A stretch of 64,000 bases of DNA, from the NCBI RefSeq assembly GCF_009901565.1, contig NZ_WXEW01000006.1, positions 62,001 through 126,000 on the forward strand. The letters are read 5' to 3'. How positions within the stretch are numbered: position 1 is the first letter of the stretch; each line of letters opens with the position of its first letter. This DNA comes from Herbidospora solisilvae (GTDB lineage Bacteria; Actinomycetota; Actinomycetes; Streptosporangiales; Streptosporangiaceae). Below are positions 46,173 to 54,339 of this stretch, piece after piece. A program made the position numbers and the translations under genes. The notes below the pieces were generated by a model that had not been told where the DNA came from, ran no database searches, and worked only from the letters and a program-made list of their open reading frames with translations.

Positions 46173-47387
46173 ATGCGTTTCCTCAAGCGCGGCGGCGTGG
46201 CGCTGGCCGGGATCGTCGCCATCACGGCCGCCGCCATGCTCCTCCCGCGTCCCTCCGCCGACGTGACCGGGGTCGCGTCGGACCCGTTGCAGGAACGGCT
46301 GCGCCGGCTGCCCGGCGACTACGTCGGCTGGGCCACGCTGGGCTCGGTCTACGTCGACAGGGCCCGGCTGACCGGCGACCCGAGCTGGTACGGCAAGGCC
46401 GAACAGGCCGTGGCCAGGTCGTTGCGGGTCCGTCCGGGCAACCCGGCGGGCCTGACCGGCCGGGCCGCCCTGGAAGCCGGCCGCCACGAGTTCACCCAGG
46501 CCGCCGCGACCGCGAAGCAGGCCATCGCGGCCAACCCCTACGGCGCTCCGGCCTACGGGGTGCTGGCCGACTCCTACCACCAACTCGGCCGCTACGCCGA
46601 GGCCACCGAGGCGATCGACGACATGATGGGCCTGGCGCCCGGGGTGTCGTCGTTCACCCGCGCCTCCTACGACGCCGAACTGCGCGGCGACACGACGACC
46701 GCGCGCAAGATGCTCGAACACGCCCGGCGCGACGCCTACCAGCCCGCCGACGTCGCCTTCTGCGAGCACTACCTGGGCGAACTCGCGCTCCGCCAGGGCC
46801 GCTACGCCGAGGCCCGCACGCACTACGCGAAGGCGCTGACCGCCGACCCGTCGTTCGACCCCGCCCACGCGGGCCTGGCCCGGGTCACCGCCCTGTCGGG
46901 CGACCTGGAGCAGGCCGCCTCCCTGTACGCCGCCGTCACCGCCCGCCTGCCCCTCACCCAGACGTTGGTCGAGCAGGGCGAGGTGCTGAAGGCGCTCGGC
47001 CGCGCCCCGGGTTGGACGACGCTGACCGCCCAGCGCGAACTGATGCGCCTCAACGGGGTGCGCGACGACCTCACCTGGGCGGAGTTCGAAGCCGACCACG
47101 GCTCCCCGGCCGCCGCCGTGACGTACGCGAAGGCCGAATACGCCCGTAACCCGAACGTCGTCGCCGCCGACGCCCTGGCCTGGGCCCTGCACCGCGCGGG
47201 CCGCTCCGCCGAGGCGCTCCCCCACGCCAAGGAGGCCACGGCGACCGGCTGGCGCAACGCCCTGGTCATGCACCACCGCGCCGAGATCGAGAAGGCACTG
47301 GGCCTGAAGACCCGCTCGGCGTCGCTGGTCCGCGACTACAACCCGCGGTTCACCCCCGCGCTCCCCGCCCTCCAGAGGTCATCATGA
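46173..47387 (+). CDS. Tetratricopeptide repeat protein, membrane-anchored
   Basis: A 404-aa protein with an N-terminal hydrophobic anchor (VALAGIVAITAAAMLLP) and tetratricopeptide repeats across most of its length. Clear units are around AEQAVARSLRVRPGNPAGLTG, AYGVLADSYHQLGRYAEATEA, YLGELALRQGRYAEARTHYAKAL and ADALAWALHRAGRSAEALPHAKEA. It probably acts as an extracytoplasmic protein-protein scaffold. It overlaps the following transporter gene by 4 nt, so the two are translationally coupled. Confidence 0.85.
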   Translation: MRFLKRGGVALAGIVAITAAAMLLPRPSADVTGVASDPLQERLRRLPGDYVGWATLGSVYVDRARLTGDPSWYGKAEQAVARSLRVRPGNPAGLTGRAALEAGRHEFTQAAATAKQAIAANPYGAPAYGVLADSYHQLGRYAEATEAIDDMMGLAPGVSSFTRASYDAELRGDTTTARKMLEHARRDAYQPADVAFCEHYLGELALRQGRYAEARTHYAKALTADPSFDPAHAGLARVTALSGDLEQAASLYAAVTARLPLTQTLVEQGEVLKALGRAPGWTTLTAQRELMRLNGVRDDLTWAEFEADHGSPAAAVTYAKAEYARNPNVVAADALAWALHRAGRSAEALPHAKEATATGWRNALVMHHRAEIEKALGLKTRSASLVRDYNPRFTPALPALQRSS

Positions 47388-48859
47388 AGATCGTGCCCGC
47401 CGTCCTCGCCGGCCTGGCGGCCTTCGTGGCCCTGGCCCCGGCGGCCCTGGCCCACCCGCTGGGCAACTTCACCGTGAACCACTACAACGGCCTGCGCCTG
47501 TACGCCTCCCACGTGGAGAACACCGCCGTCGTCGACGTGGCCGAACTCCCGACCCTGCAAGGAGACCGCCCGACCTGCGAGGGGGTCGCCGCCGCCCAGA
47601 CCCTGGAGGTGGACGGCCGCCGGGCGGCGTGGCGCGTGGTGGAGAGCGACCTGACCCACCCCGACGGCCAGGGCGGCCTGAAGACCACCCGCCTCGTGTG
47701 CGAACTGCGCGCCGATGCGCCCCCGGCCGGGACCATCACCTTCACCGACGCCCACGACGCCGACCGGATCGGCTGGCGCGAGATCACCGTCTCCTCCCGG
47801 GAGGTGCGGGTCACGCCGCCCGAGGTCCCCGCCACGAGCGTCAGCGACGAACTCCGCACCTACCCCGACGACCTGCTGTCCTCCCCCCTCGACCAGCGGA
47901 CGGTGAGCGTGACGGTGAACCCGTCCGGCGTCCTCCCCGTCCCGGCGGGCGTCACCGCCCCCGGCCCGATCGGCGACTGGCTCGACACCCTGGACCGGAC
48001 CTTCACCGACCTGGTCGGGACCGACGACCTGACCGTGGGGGTCGGCCTGCTGGGCGTGGCGCTGGCCCTGATCCTGGGGGCGGGGCACGCGCTGATCCCC
48101 GGCCACGGGAAGACCATCATGGCCGCCTACCTGGCCGGCCGCCGGGGACGGCCCCGGGACGCGCTGGCGGTGGGCTTCACGGTGACGGCCACCCACACGG
48201 CGGGTGTGCTGGTCGTGGGGCTGACGTTGACGGCGGTGTCGTCGTTGTCGGGGGACCGGCTGCTGACGTGGCTGGGCGTGGCCAGCGGAGCCCTGGTCAC
48301 GGCGATCGGCCTCCGCCTTCTCCAGACCGCCATAAGAGGCGACTCCCCAAATCACGGACACGGCCATGGGCACGGCCACGGGCATGGGCATGGGCACGCC
48401 CATGAGGACGGGCATCACCACCTTCACGACCAGGAAGTCCGCAGGCTCTCCGGCCATGCCCACATCGATGCCACCACACCGAATAACGAAATTTCGGGAC
48501 ATGCGGTCGCGGTCTTCGACCAGGTGGAAACCTCATCCGCCAAGCCCTCCCGAGCGGGCCTGATCGGCATGGGCATCGCCGGCGGCCTGGTCCCCAGCCC
48601 GTCGGCGCTGGTCGTCCTCCTGGGCGCGGTCGCCCTTGGCCGGACCTGGTTCGGCGTGGCGCTGGTCCTCGCCTACGGCGCCGGCATGGCCGCCACGCTC
48701 ACGGCCACCGGCCTCCTCCTGGTCAGGCTCGCCGACCGCGCGGAAGCCCTGCTCAACCTCGGCCGCCTCGCCACGACGGCCACCCGGCTGGCGCCGATCG
48801 CCACCGCCCTGATCGTCGTCGTCCTGGGCCTGGGCCTGGCTCTCCGTTCACTGAACTGA
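47384..48859 (+). CDS. NicO/RcnA-like (nickel/cobalt-type) transporter with His-rich loop
   Basis: A 491-aa membrane protein. Signal/TM at the N-terminus, a ~200-residue extracytoplasmic domain starting AHPLGNFTVNHYNGL, then about six TM helices. The family motif GAGHALIPGHGKTIMAAYL lies near the first core helix. A cytoplasmic loop of alternating His-Gly (HGHGHGHGHGHG, then HAHEDGHHHLHD) probably binds Ni, Co or Zn. The last helices include GGLVPSPSALVVLLGAVALG. The specific metal is not determinable. The large N-terminal domain is absent from E. coli RcnA but common in actinobacterial homologues. Confidence 0.82.
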   Translation: MKIVPAVLAGLAAFVALAPAALAHPLGNFTVNHYNGLRLYASHVENTAVVDVAELPTLQGDRPTCEGVAAAQTLEVDGRRAAWRVVESDLTHPDGQGGLKTTRLVCELRADAPPAGTITFTDAHDADRIGWREITVSSREVRVTPPEVPATSVSDELRTYPDDLLSSPLDQRTVSVTVNPSGVLPVPAGVTAPGPIGDWLDTLDRTFTDLVGTDDLTVGVGLLGVALALILGAGHALIPGHGKTIMAAYLAGRRGRPRDALAVGFTVTATHTAGVLVVGLTLTAVSSLSGDRLLTWLGVASGALVTAIGLRLLQTAIRGDSPNHGHGHGHGHGHGHGHAHEDGHHHLHDQEVRRLSGHAHIDATTPNNEISGHAVAVFDQVETSSAKPSRAGLIGMGIAGGLVPSPSALVVLLGAVALGRTWFGVALVLAYGAGMAATLTATGLLLVRLADRAEALLNLGRLATTATRLAPIATALIVVVLGLGLALRSLN

Positions 48860-48900
48860 GCAGTGACAGCAACGTTTCGGCGACCAGCCGATATCACGGC

Positions 48901-49542
48901 CTACGTACAAGGTTCGACTTTGGAGACTGCGCGGTTCGGCACTGGATCATATTTCACAACGACCGCACCCGATTCGTTCCGCTCTCCGAATCGCGCGAAT
49001 ATCTCATCGTACGAGACCACCCGAGAATCCGCCCCCGCACTCAGATATTGTCCATTGCGACCGACGATGACCAGGTATTCTCCGATCCCCTCTGGAGAGT
49101 CGAAAGAGGTCTCCTCACAAGAGGCGATGTCAAACCTCCAGTTTTTCACCGCCTTCGCTCCCACCTTCATTAGCGTGTACACCCGCACCGGCGAAGTGTT
49201 CTCATTCTTCACCTTCAGCCGGATGACACCGTCCTCCGCGAAGAGGCCGTAGCTGACGCGGCCGGCGAAGGCCAACAGATTTCGGGATTCCTCACCCCAC
49301 CACTGCCGCTGTTGGAGATGATCTGTCTGCTCCAACTGCTTCCTGGTCAACTCCAGCTGCCGTTCGCCCAACTCGTGGCTCATGACAGAGAAATACGCCT
49401 GAACGAAGACGGCCACCACGGCGCTCAGCCCGGCGGCAGCCGTGCCGATATTGGCGAGGCCGACTTTGTCCACTCGCGCGCACCTCGCCCGCAAGCGGCC
49501 CCAAAGGCCAAACCGAGGACGCTCGTCGATCGATTCAGTCAC
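48901..49542 (-). CDS. Hypothetical membrane protein with coiled coil
   Basis: A 213-aa protein of unknown function. GTG start with GGAG 7 nt upstream. One TM helix near residues 27-50 (VGLANIGTAAAGLSAVVAVFVQ) is followed by a short coiled coil (LGERQLELTRKQLEQTDHLQQRQ) and a beta-rich domain (VIRLKVKNENTSPVRVYTLMKVG). Base composition is visibly AT-richer than its neighbours, and codons such as GAA and ATA-type choices are more frequent, which suggests recent acquisition. It is convergent with the NicO gene and divergent from a toxin-antitoxin pair. Confidence 0.7.
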   Translation of the reverse strand: MTESIDERPRFGLWGRLRARCARVDKVGLANIGTAAAGLSAVVAVFVQAYFSVMSHELGERQLELTRKQLEQTDHLQQRQWWGEESRNLLAFAGRVSYGLFAEDGVIRLKVKNENTSPVRVYTLMKVGAKAVKNWRFDIASCEETSFDSPEGIGEYLVIVGRNGQYLSAGADSRVVSYDEIFARFGERNESGAVVVKYDPVPNRAVSKVEPCT

Positions 49543-49634
49543 GCAGAAGCTCCGTGATCAGCGGGGACGACGCCCCCTGCAGGCTCTTTTCGCCGACATG
49601 ATCTCCAACTATTACAAAATCGGCAAAACGACCT

Positions 49635-49662
49635 CAGAAATCTGCACAGGTTTCTGTATAGT
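49635..49662 (+). promoter_or_regulatory. Toxin-antitoxin promoter and operator
   Basis: CAGAAATCTG-CA-CAGGTTTCTG (49635-49656) is a 22-bp palindrome with 9 of 10 arm pairs. It abuts TATAGT (49657-49662), a good -10 ending 6 nt before the antitoxin ATG, so the mRNA is probably leaderless. Overlap of palindrome and promoter fits autorepression by the Phd/YefM antitoxin. Confidence 0.6.
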
Positions 49663-49668
49663 TTTCGT

Positions 49669-49977
49669 ATGACCATCCTGCATGACCCAACGGAGCTGAC
49701 CGTCACCGAGGCCGCGCAGCGCGGAGTGGCCCGGCTCGTCGCCGATGCCGAGCAGGGCACCGATCTCGTGGTGACACGCCGCCATGAGCCGGTGGCCGTC
49801 GTCGTCGGGGTGCGGCGGCTGGCCGAACTGGAGGCCGCCGCCGCGGATCTCCACGATCTCGCGCTGGTGCTGGCCCGCCACGTCACCGACGGCGGGAACC
49901 GGACCCCGCTCGACGAGGTGATCGCCGCCTTCGGTCACACGCGCGAGTCGCTGGCCGCCCTGCCGGAGGAAGACTAG
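49669..49977 (+). CDS. Phd/YefM-family antitoxin
   Basis: A 102-aa antitoxin. The N-terminal Phd/YefM fold is seen in LTVTEAAQRGVARLVADAEQGTDLVVTRRHEPVAVVVGVRRLAELE. The C-terminal half (RHVTDGGNRTPLDEVIAAFGH) should neutralise the toxin. The start ATG is apparently leaderless. The toxin gene starts 2 bp after its stop. Confidence 0.85.
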   Translation: MTILHDPTELTVTEAAQRGVARLVADAEQGTDLVVTRRHEPVAVVVGVRRLAELEAAAADLHDLALVLARHVTDGGNRTPLDEVIAAFGHTRESLAALPEED

Positions 49978-49979
49978 GC

Positions 49980-50495
49980 GTGGCCGAGGTCGTCTTCATC
50001 GACGCCGCGATCGACGACCTGCGGCGCATCGGCCCCGACGTGGCGCCGAAGATCCTCAAGAAGATCCTTCTGCTCGCCGAGAACCCCGAGGCCGGATATC
50101 CGCCAGGTGGGGAACTGACCGGCTACCGCAAGCTGGTGGCCGGCCGGAACACCTGGCGCATCGTCTATCGCGTCACCGACGACAAGACCGTCGAGATCTG
50201 CGAGATCTGGGCCGTGGGCGAACGTGCCAACGGTGAGATCTACGCCGAAGCGGTCGCGCGGGTCCGGGACGCCGGTGACGAACGTCCCGAGGTGACGCGG
50301 CTGCGCGGGGTCATCGAGCAACTGGGTGCGCTGGCCGACTTCGTGGTGACCCCGGAACCGCCCCGCGAGCCGGTGCCCCGGTGGCTGGCCGACCGGCTGA
50401 TCCACACCGTCGGGATGTCCCGCGAGGCGGTCGCGGCCCTCGACCTCGAAGAGGCCGTCGACGCCTGGGCCGATTTCCGGTCCCGCCCGAGCTGA
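49980..50495 (+). CDS. RelE/ParE-family toxin with C-terminal extension
   Basis: A 171-aa toxin, GTG start 2 bp after the antitoxin. The first ~95 residues are a RelE/ParE fold: AAIDDLRRIGPDVAPKILKKI, LTGYRKLVAGRNTWRIVYRV and VEICEIWAVGERANGEIY. Typical members are 85-100 aa. The extra ~75 residues (EVTRLRGVIEQLGALADFVV, SREAVAALDLEEAVDAWADFR) are unusual and may mediate oligomerisation or antitoxin binding. It is convergent with the FAD oxidoreductase gene. Confidence 0.8.
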   Translation: MAEVVFIDAAIDDLRRIGPDVAPKILKKILLLAENPEAGYPPGGELTGYRKLVAGRNTWRIVYRVTDDKTVEICEIWAVGERANGEIYAEAVARVRDAGDERPEVTRLRGVIEQLGALADFVVTPEPPREPVPRWLADRLIHTVGMSREAVAALDLEEAVDAWADFRSRPS

Positions 50496-50497
50496 AC

Positions 50498-51832
50498 CTA
50501 GGAGATGGGGTGGTTGGCGTGGATCAGGTCGTCGGAATCGTAGGCGGTCTTGACCGCTCGCAGCCGTGCCGCCACCTCCGGCGCGTCGAACCGTCCCCGT
50601 GACCGTTCCGCGAAGTTGCGGTACCCCGTCGCCGCCTCCCAAGGCGACATCGCTGTCCGGAGTTCGTCCAGAACCGCATGTACAGCCACCACGCTCGCCG
50701 CGTCGGGCGTGATCCCCGCCGCGAACAGCGCGAACTCGGCGTCGAGGCCGTCGACGGCGCCGCCTCGGACGATGCCCGGTCGCAGCGCTCCCCCGAGGTG
50801 GCGCAGTTCGACCGACAGCAGGGGCAGGTCGCGGCCGGCGCCGGTCATGCCGAGGAACGCGGCCAGGGCCCCGGACGGCAGGCCCGACAACAACATCCCG
50901 TCGCCGGCGGCGGGCACCGGGTAGGGCGGGTCCATGTGCAGGAGGTGCAGGTCGGCGACGGCGGTCGTGCCGCAGGTGTCGAGTTCGGGGGCGAGGGCCC
51001 GCAGCGGGGCGAGCAGGGCGTCGGCCTGCGGCGCGGGCAGGTCGCAGACCGCCTCGATCGCCACCAGGGAGCGGCCCCGCAGCGGTTCGGGCAGGTCGGG
51101 GAGGGGTGGGAGGCGGAGCATGCGGCCGAGCGAGGTGACCTGGTCGGGCACGTCGTCGACCCAGCGGCGCCAGGCCGAGAGGACCGTCGGGGCCTGCTCG
51201 ATCGGCCAGGCGAGCAGGCCCGCCTGGGTCTCGGTCATCGGGAAGAGGCGGAACTCCAGGGCCGTCACGACACCGGCGACGCCGCCGCCGCGCAGGGCCC
51301 AGAACAGGTCGGGGTGGGTGTCGGCGTCGGCCCTGACGAGGGTGCCGTCGGCCAGGACCACGTCGGCGGCCACCACCTGGTTGGACGCCAGGCCGTGGGA
51401 GCGGGCGAACCACGACACCCCGCCGCCGAGGGTGTAGCCGACGACGCCGACGTCCGCGGCGCTTCCGGCCAGGGCCATCAGGCCGTATTTGGCGGCGGCG
51501 TCGGTGAGCTGGAGCCAGCGCACCCCGGCTCCGACGCGGGCGATCCTGGTCAGCGGGTCGATGGCGATCTCGCCGAGGAGGTCGGTGCGCAGCAGGATGG
51601 TGCGGTTCAGCTCGCCCAGCGGGGCCGCGTTGTGGCCGGTGCCCTGGGGGGCCACGCGCAGGCCCGCCCGGCGGGCGGCCAGGACGGTCGCGGAGACGTC
51701 CTGGGCCGAGGCGGCGAAGACGACGGCCGCGGGCTGCTGGTCGACGGCGAGTTGCCAGGCCATCCGGGCGGTGTGCCAGTCGGGGTCGTGCGGGAGCACC
51801 AGGCGTCCGTGCAGTTCGCCGGGGAAGTCCAT
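50498..51832 (-). CDS. FAD-binding (BBE-like) oxidoreductase
   Basis: A 444-aa PCMH-type FAD oxidoreductase. The FAD domain shows PAAVVFAASAQDVSATVLAARRAGLRVAPQGTGHNA, GVRWLQLTDAAAKYGLMALAGSAADVGVVGYTLGGGVSWFARSHGL and HPDLFWALRGGG. The C-terminus ends YRNFAERSRGRFD...YDSDDLIHANHPI, the berberine-bridge-like cap. The family's RxxGGH flavinylation motif is replaced by QGTGHN, so histidyl-FAD attachment is uncertain. Substrates in this family range from sugars to alkaloids. AAGGAG precedes the ATG. Confidence 0.87.
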   Translation of the reverse strand: MDFPGELHGRLVLPHDPDWHTARMAWQLAVDQQPAAVVFAASAQDVSATVLAARRAGLRVAPQGTGHNAAPLGELNRTILLRTDLLGEIAIDPLTRIARVGAGVRWLQLTDAAAKYGLMALAGSAADVGVVGYTLGGGVSWFARSHGLASNQVVAADVVLADGTLVRADADTHPDLFWALRGGGVAGVVTALEFRLFPMTETQAGLLAWPIEQAPTVLSAWRRWVDDVPDQVTSLGRMLRLPPLPDLPEPLRGRSLVAIEAVCDLPAPQADALLAPLRALAPELDTCGTTAVADLHLLHMDPPYPVPAAGDGMLLSGLPSGALAAFLGMTGAGRDLPLLSVELRHLGGALRPGIVRGGAVDGLDAEFALFAAGITPDAASVVAVHAVLDELRTAMSPWEAATGYRNFAERSRGRFDAPEVAARLRAVKTAYDSDDLIHANHPIS

Positions 51833-51927
51833 GAAGAGCCAACTCCTTGGGAAGGTGATCGGCTCCGACCATAGAAATCCGGCTATGTCCCTATCTGCGG
51901 CTAATTACGGACAGTGCACCTTGCCAC

Positions 51928-52575
51928 TCACCAGTCGGTGTCGCCCTCCTCGGGGCGGCGCAGGCGGATGTCCTCGGCCCAGGCCAGCGCCCAGGCGCGG
52001 ATCTCGCGGGGCAGCGGCATCATCTCGGCCGCGTCGAGGCGGTCGGCGAGTTCCTCGGCCGCGAAGTCGTCGAGGTGGGCGCGGCCCATCGTCTCGAGTT
52101 CCCGGTACGAGTAGAGCGCCCGCACCGAGGCCACGTTCACCACGTCTTCGGCGGTGCCTCGTTCGTGCAGGTCGCGCATGGCCAGCCCGGTGGCGTCGAG
52201 CAGCGAGACCACCGGGGTGCCGTCGATCTCCTCGACGGGCTCGGCCAGGTCCTCGCGGAGCAGGTCGACCGCGCAGGTCTGCTCGGTCACGGGGTCGTGC
52301 GCGGTCAGCCGGGTCGCGCGCGCCGAGATCTCCTCGACCGCGACGTCGAAACCGGCCCGGTGCAGCGACTCGGTCGCGTGCCAGGCCGGTTCGACGAGCT
52401 TGACGGTGGTGGCCAGCCGCAGTTCGCCCGTGCCGGCGTCGGGGTGCGCCGCGCGCATGCCGTGCAGGCGGAGCGCCGGCCCTCCGATGAGGGCCAGGTC
52501 GAGGCGCGCGGGGCGGATGGCGGCCAGGATGCGGTCGGGAAAGACGCCCAGGAAGGTCACCCGCCCAAGTATCAC
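51928..52575 (-). CDS. AbiEii-like nucleotidyltransferase-fold protein, active site degenerate
   Basis: A 215-aa protein with an N-terminal nucleotidyltransferase-like pattern: RLDLALIGGPALRLHGM followed by TGELRLATTV. AbiEii/AbiGii-type enzymes have DxD at this place, here replaced by ELRL, while QTCAVDLLRED could supply the third acid. It may therefore be catalytically inactive or a divergent member. GTG start at 52575 is supported by a 4-nt overlap (GTGA) with the upstream CsbD-like gene. No antitoxin-like partner (AbiEi) is seen. Confidence 0.6.
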   Translation of the reverse strand: MILGRVTFLGVFPDRILAAIRPARLDLALIGGPALRLHGMRAAHPDAGTGELRLATTVKLVEPAWHATESLHRAGFDVAVEEISARATRLTAHDPVTEQTCAVDLLREDLAEPVEEIDGTPVVSLLDATGLAMRDLHERGTAEDVVNVASVRALYSYRELETMGRAHLDDFAAEELADRLDAAEMMPLPREIRAWALAWAEDIRLRRPEEGDTDW

Positions 52576-52751
52576 CGGTACCTGCGGCGGATCTCGTTGG
52601 CGACGGCCCGGATGCGGTCCTGGGTGCGGAGCAGTTTCGCCTCGGCCTGCTCGGTGCGGCCCGCGGCCACCATCCGGCGGTCGCCGGTGCGCCGCCCGAT
52701 CTCCTGCTTGGCTCTGGCCTTCATCTCACGGAGTTTCGCGTAGAGTCCCAT
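52572..52751 (-). CDS. Small CsbD-like protein (59 aa)
   Basis: The 59-aa product reads MGLYAKLREMKARAKQEIG, RRTGDRRMVAAGRTEQAEAK and on to a basic end, NEIRRRYR. The K-AK-x-G-x-x-TGD-x-x-x-x-x-GR-x-x-QA-x-x-K pattern resembles CsbD stress proteins. It is strongly helical and basic. It overlaps the nucleotidyltransferase-fold gene by 4 nt, so the two are likely coexpressed. Function unknown. Confidence 0.7.
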   Translation of the reverse strand: MGLYAKLREMKARAKQEIGRRTGDRRMVAAGRTEQAEAKLLRTQDRIRAVANEIRRRYR

Positions 52752-52782
52752 GGTGTTGCGGACTGCCCGGTCAAGGGCCCGG

Positions 52783-53514
52783 CTAACCCATGTGCCGCCC
52801 CGACACGAACTCCTGCACGGCGATCTTCGCCTTGATGACCGGACGCCGCCAGCGCTCCTCCCGGTGCAGCGCCTTGGCGAGTTTGCCCGGCCGGCCCCCG
52901 TAGAACCAGCGGGCCCACGGCGATCCGGGACGGGCGAGGCGAACCGCGCCGACGTACCCGAAGACCGGCACGAACACCCCGAGCAGGCCCGACCAGATCT
53001 TCCCCTTGAGCAGGGTGACGACGGCGAACACGAGGTTGACGACCAGGACCAGGACGGCGAGCCAGAAGTCGCCGGTGACGTCGTCCCACCCCAGCGGCCG
53101 GGCCCCCAGGAGCAGCAGGCCCGTCACGGCGATGGCGACGAAGACGGCGTCGACCGAGGTGCGGCCCGCCTCGGCCCAGTAGACGTCGCGCAGGTGCAGG
53201 AGCAGCGCGAACTCGTCGAGGACGAGCCCCGACCCGATCCCGAACAGCGCCGCCGTGACGGCGATCCAGCCCTCGGCGGCCGGGCCGAGCAGCAGCGCGG
53301 TCACGCCGCTGGCCATCATCAGGATCACGCCGAACACGACGTGGTGGACGTGCGTCTCGCCCACGCTGACGTTCTTGAACCACCACCGGGCCTGGGCCCG
53401 GATCAGCCGCACGTTGATGCGCGTGAAGACGAACGTCACGATCAACGCCACGAAGAAGCAGAACAGCGGCAGCCGGTGGGTGTCGACCACGGCCCGCTGG
53501 AAAACCTCACCCAT
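52783..53514 (-). CDS. Polytopic membrane protein of unknown function
   Basis: A 243-aa protein with six predicted TM helices (LPLFCFFVALIVTFVFTRI, HHVVFGVILMMASGVTALLL, WIAVTAALFGIGSGLVLDEF, VDAVFVAIAVTGLLLLG, FWLAVLVLVVNLVFAVVTLL, SGLLGVFVPVFGYVGAV). Polar motifs GETHVHH and LDEFALLLHLRDVYW fall at helix ends and could bind metal or heme. The ATG at 53514 has GGGGGG 7 nt upstream, better than the GTG at 53520. I do not recognise a characterised family. It lies 31 bp upstream of the CsbD-like gene on the same strand. Confidence 0.75.
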   Translation of the reverse strand: MGEVFQRAVVDTHRLPLFCFFVALIVTFVFTRINVRLIRAQARWWFKNVSVGETHVHHVVFGVILMMASGVTALLLGPAAEGWIAVTAALFGIGSGLVLDEFALLLHLRDVYWAEAGRTSVDAVFVAIAVTGLLLLGARPLGWDDVTGDFWLAVLVLVVNLVFAVVTLLKGKIWSGLLGVFVPVFGYVGAVRLARPGSPWARWFYGGRPGKLAKALHREERWRRPVIKAKIAVQEFVSGRHMG

Positions 53515-53553
53515 CGGCACGCCCCCCGGGCCGACTCTACCCAGGTGATCTCC

Positions 53554-54276
53554 TCAGGCCAGGAACCCGCGCAGCAGCGCGGCCGTCCCTTCGAGGTGCT
53601 CGGCCACCGCCCGCGAGGCGCCGTCGGGGTCGCCCGCCAGGATCGCCGACACGATCGCCTGGTGCTGCACGGCCGCGTGGGCGATGTTCGGCCCGAGCAC
53701 CGGAATGGCGTTGAGCAGGTCGGTGACCCGCAGCCGCGCGTCGGCGCACGCCGCGGCGAGCAGCGGCGAGCCGGTCAGCTCGGCGATCGACAGGTGGAAG
53801 GCGGTGTCGAGCCGGCGGTAGTCGGCGGGGGCGGCGTCGTTCACCTCCGACAGGCGGCGCAGCAGCACGGCCCGCTGGGACGGGTCGAGGCTCGTGGTGG
53901 CCAGGATCTGCGCGGCGCCGCACTCGACGGCCATCCGGAAGGTCAGCGCGTCGGCCAGGTCGCCCGCGCCCATCTGGTTGACCGCCTCGGCGAGGTCGCC
54001 GTCCGACGGGTCGGGCGGCAGGTAGAGGACGAACGCGCCGCCGTAGCGTCCGCGCCGCACGTCGAGGTAGCCGGCCTCCTGCAGCGACCGGATGGCCTCG
54101 CGCAGGGTGACGCGGCTGATGCCCAGGTGGACGGCGAGATCACGCTCCGACGGCAGCCGCTCCCCATGGGGGACGACCCCCAGCTTGATGGCCTGGAGCA
54201 GGCGTTCGACGGTCTCCTCGAACGCGTTCCCGGCCCGGACCGGACGCAACAGAGATCCGAGTTGTGTTTCTTTCAC
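53554..54276 (-). CDS. GntR-family (FCD) transcriptional regulator
   Basis: A 240-aa FadR-subfamily regulator. The GTG at 54276 is preferred since GGGGAGG lies 5 nt upstream. Winged helix: FEETVERLLQAIKLGVVPHGERLPSERDLAVHLGISRVTLREAIRSLQEAGYLDVRRG. The FCD effector domain carries the metal-binding type residues in DTAFHLSIAEL and AVQHQAIVSAI. It is divergent from the gamma-glutamylation operon with a palindrome GGTAT-N6-ATACC between them, so it probably represses that operon. Confidence 0.9.
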   Translation of the reverse strand: MKETQLGSLLRPVRAGNAFEETVERLLQAIKLGVVPHGERLPSERDLAVHLGISRVTLREAIRSLQEAGYLDVRRGRYGGAFVLYLPPDPSDGDLAEAVNQMGAGDLADALTFRMAVECGAAQILATTSLDPSQRAVLLRRLSEVNDAAPADYRRLDTAFHLSIAELTGSPLLAAACADARLRVTDLLNAIPVLGPNIAHAAVQHQAIVSAILAGDPDGASRAVAEHLEGTAALLRGFLA

Positions 54277-54304
54277 CCCACCCTCCCCAGTTGGGCTTCC
54301 CATT

Positions 54305-54320
54305 GGTATTTTTTCATACC
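54305..54320. promoter_or_regulatory. GntR-type operator between gntR and the glutamine synthetase-like gene
   Basis: GGTAT-TTTTTC-ATACC is a 5-6-5 palindrome, 19 bp from the start of the downstream gene's coding region and 28 bp from the gntR start codon. FCD-type GntR regulators bind sites of this size and form. It may overlap the promoter of either gene. Confidence 0.6.
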
Positions 54321-54339
54321 GTAGAAGGTGAGGCGCGGT

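Noticed and set aside
48354-48424. Tandem GGCCATGGGCACGG-like DNA repeat
   Set aside because: It is the coding sequence of the His-Gly metal loop in the NicO-type transporter, not an independent DNA element.
51870-51887. CATAG-N8-CTATG inverted repeat before the FAD oxidoreductase gene
   Set aside because: Short arms, a wide spacer and no second copy; not distinguishable from chance.
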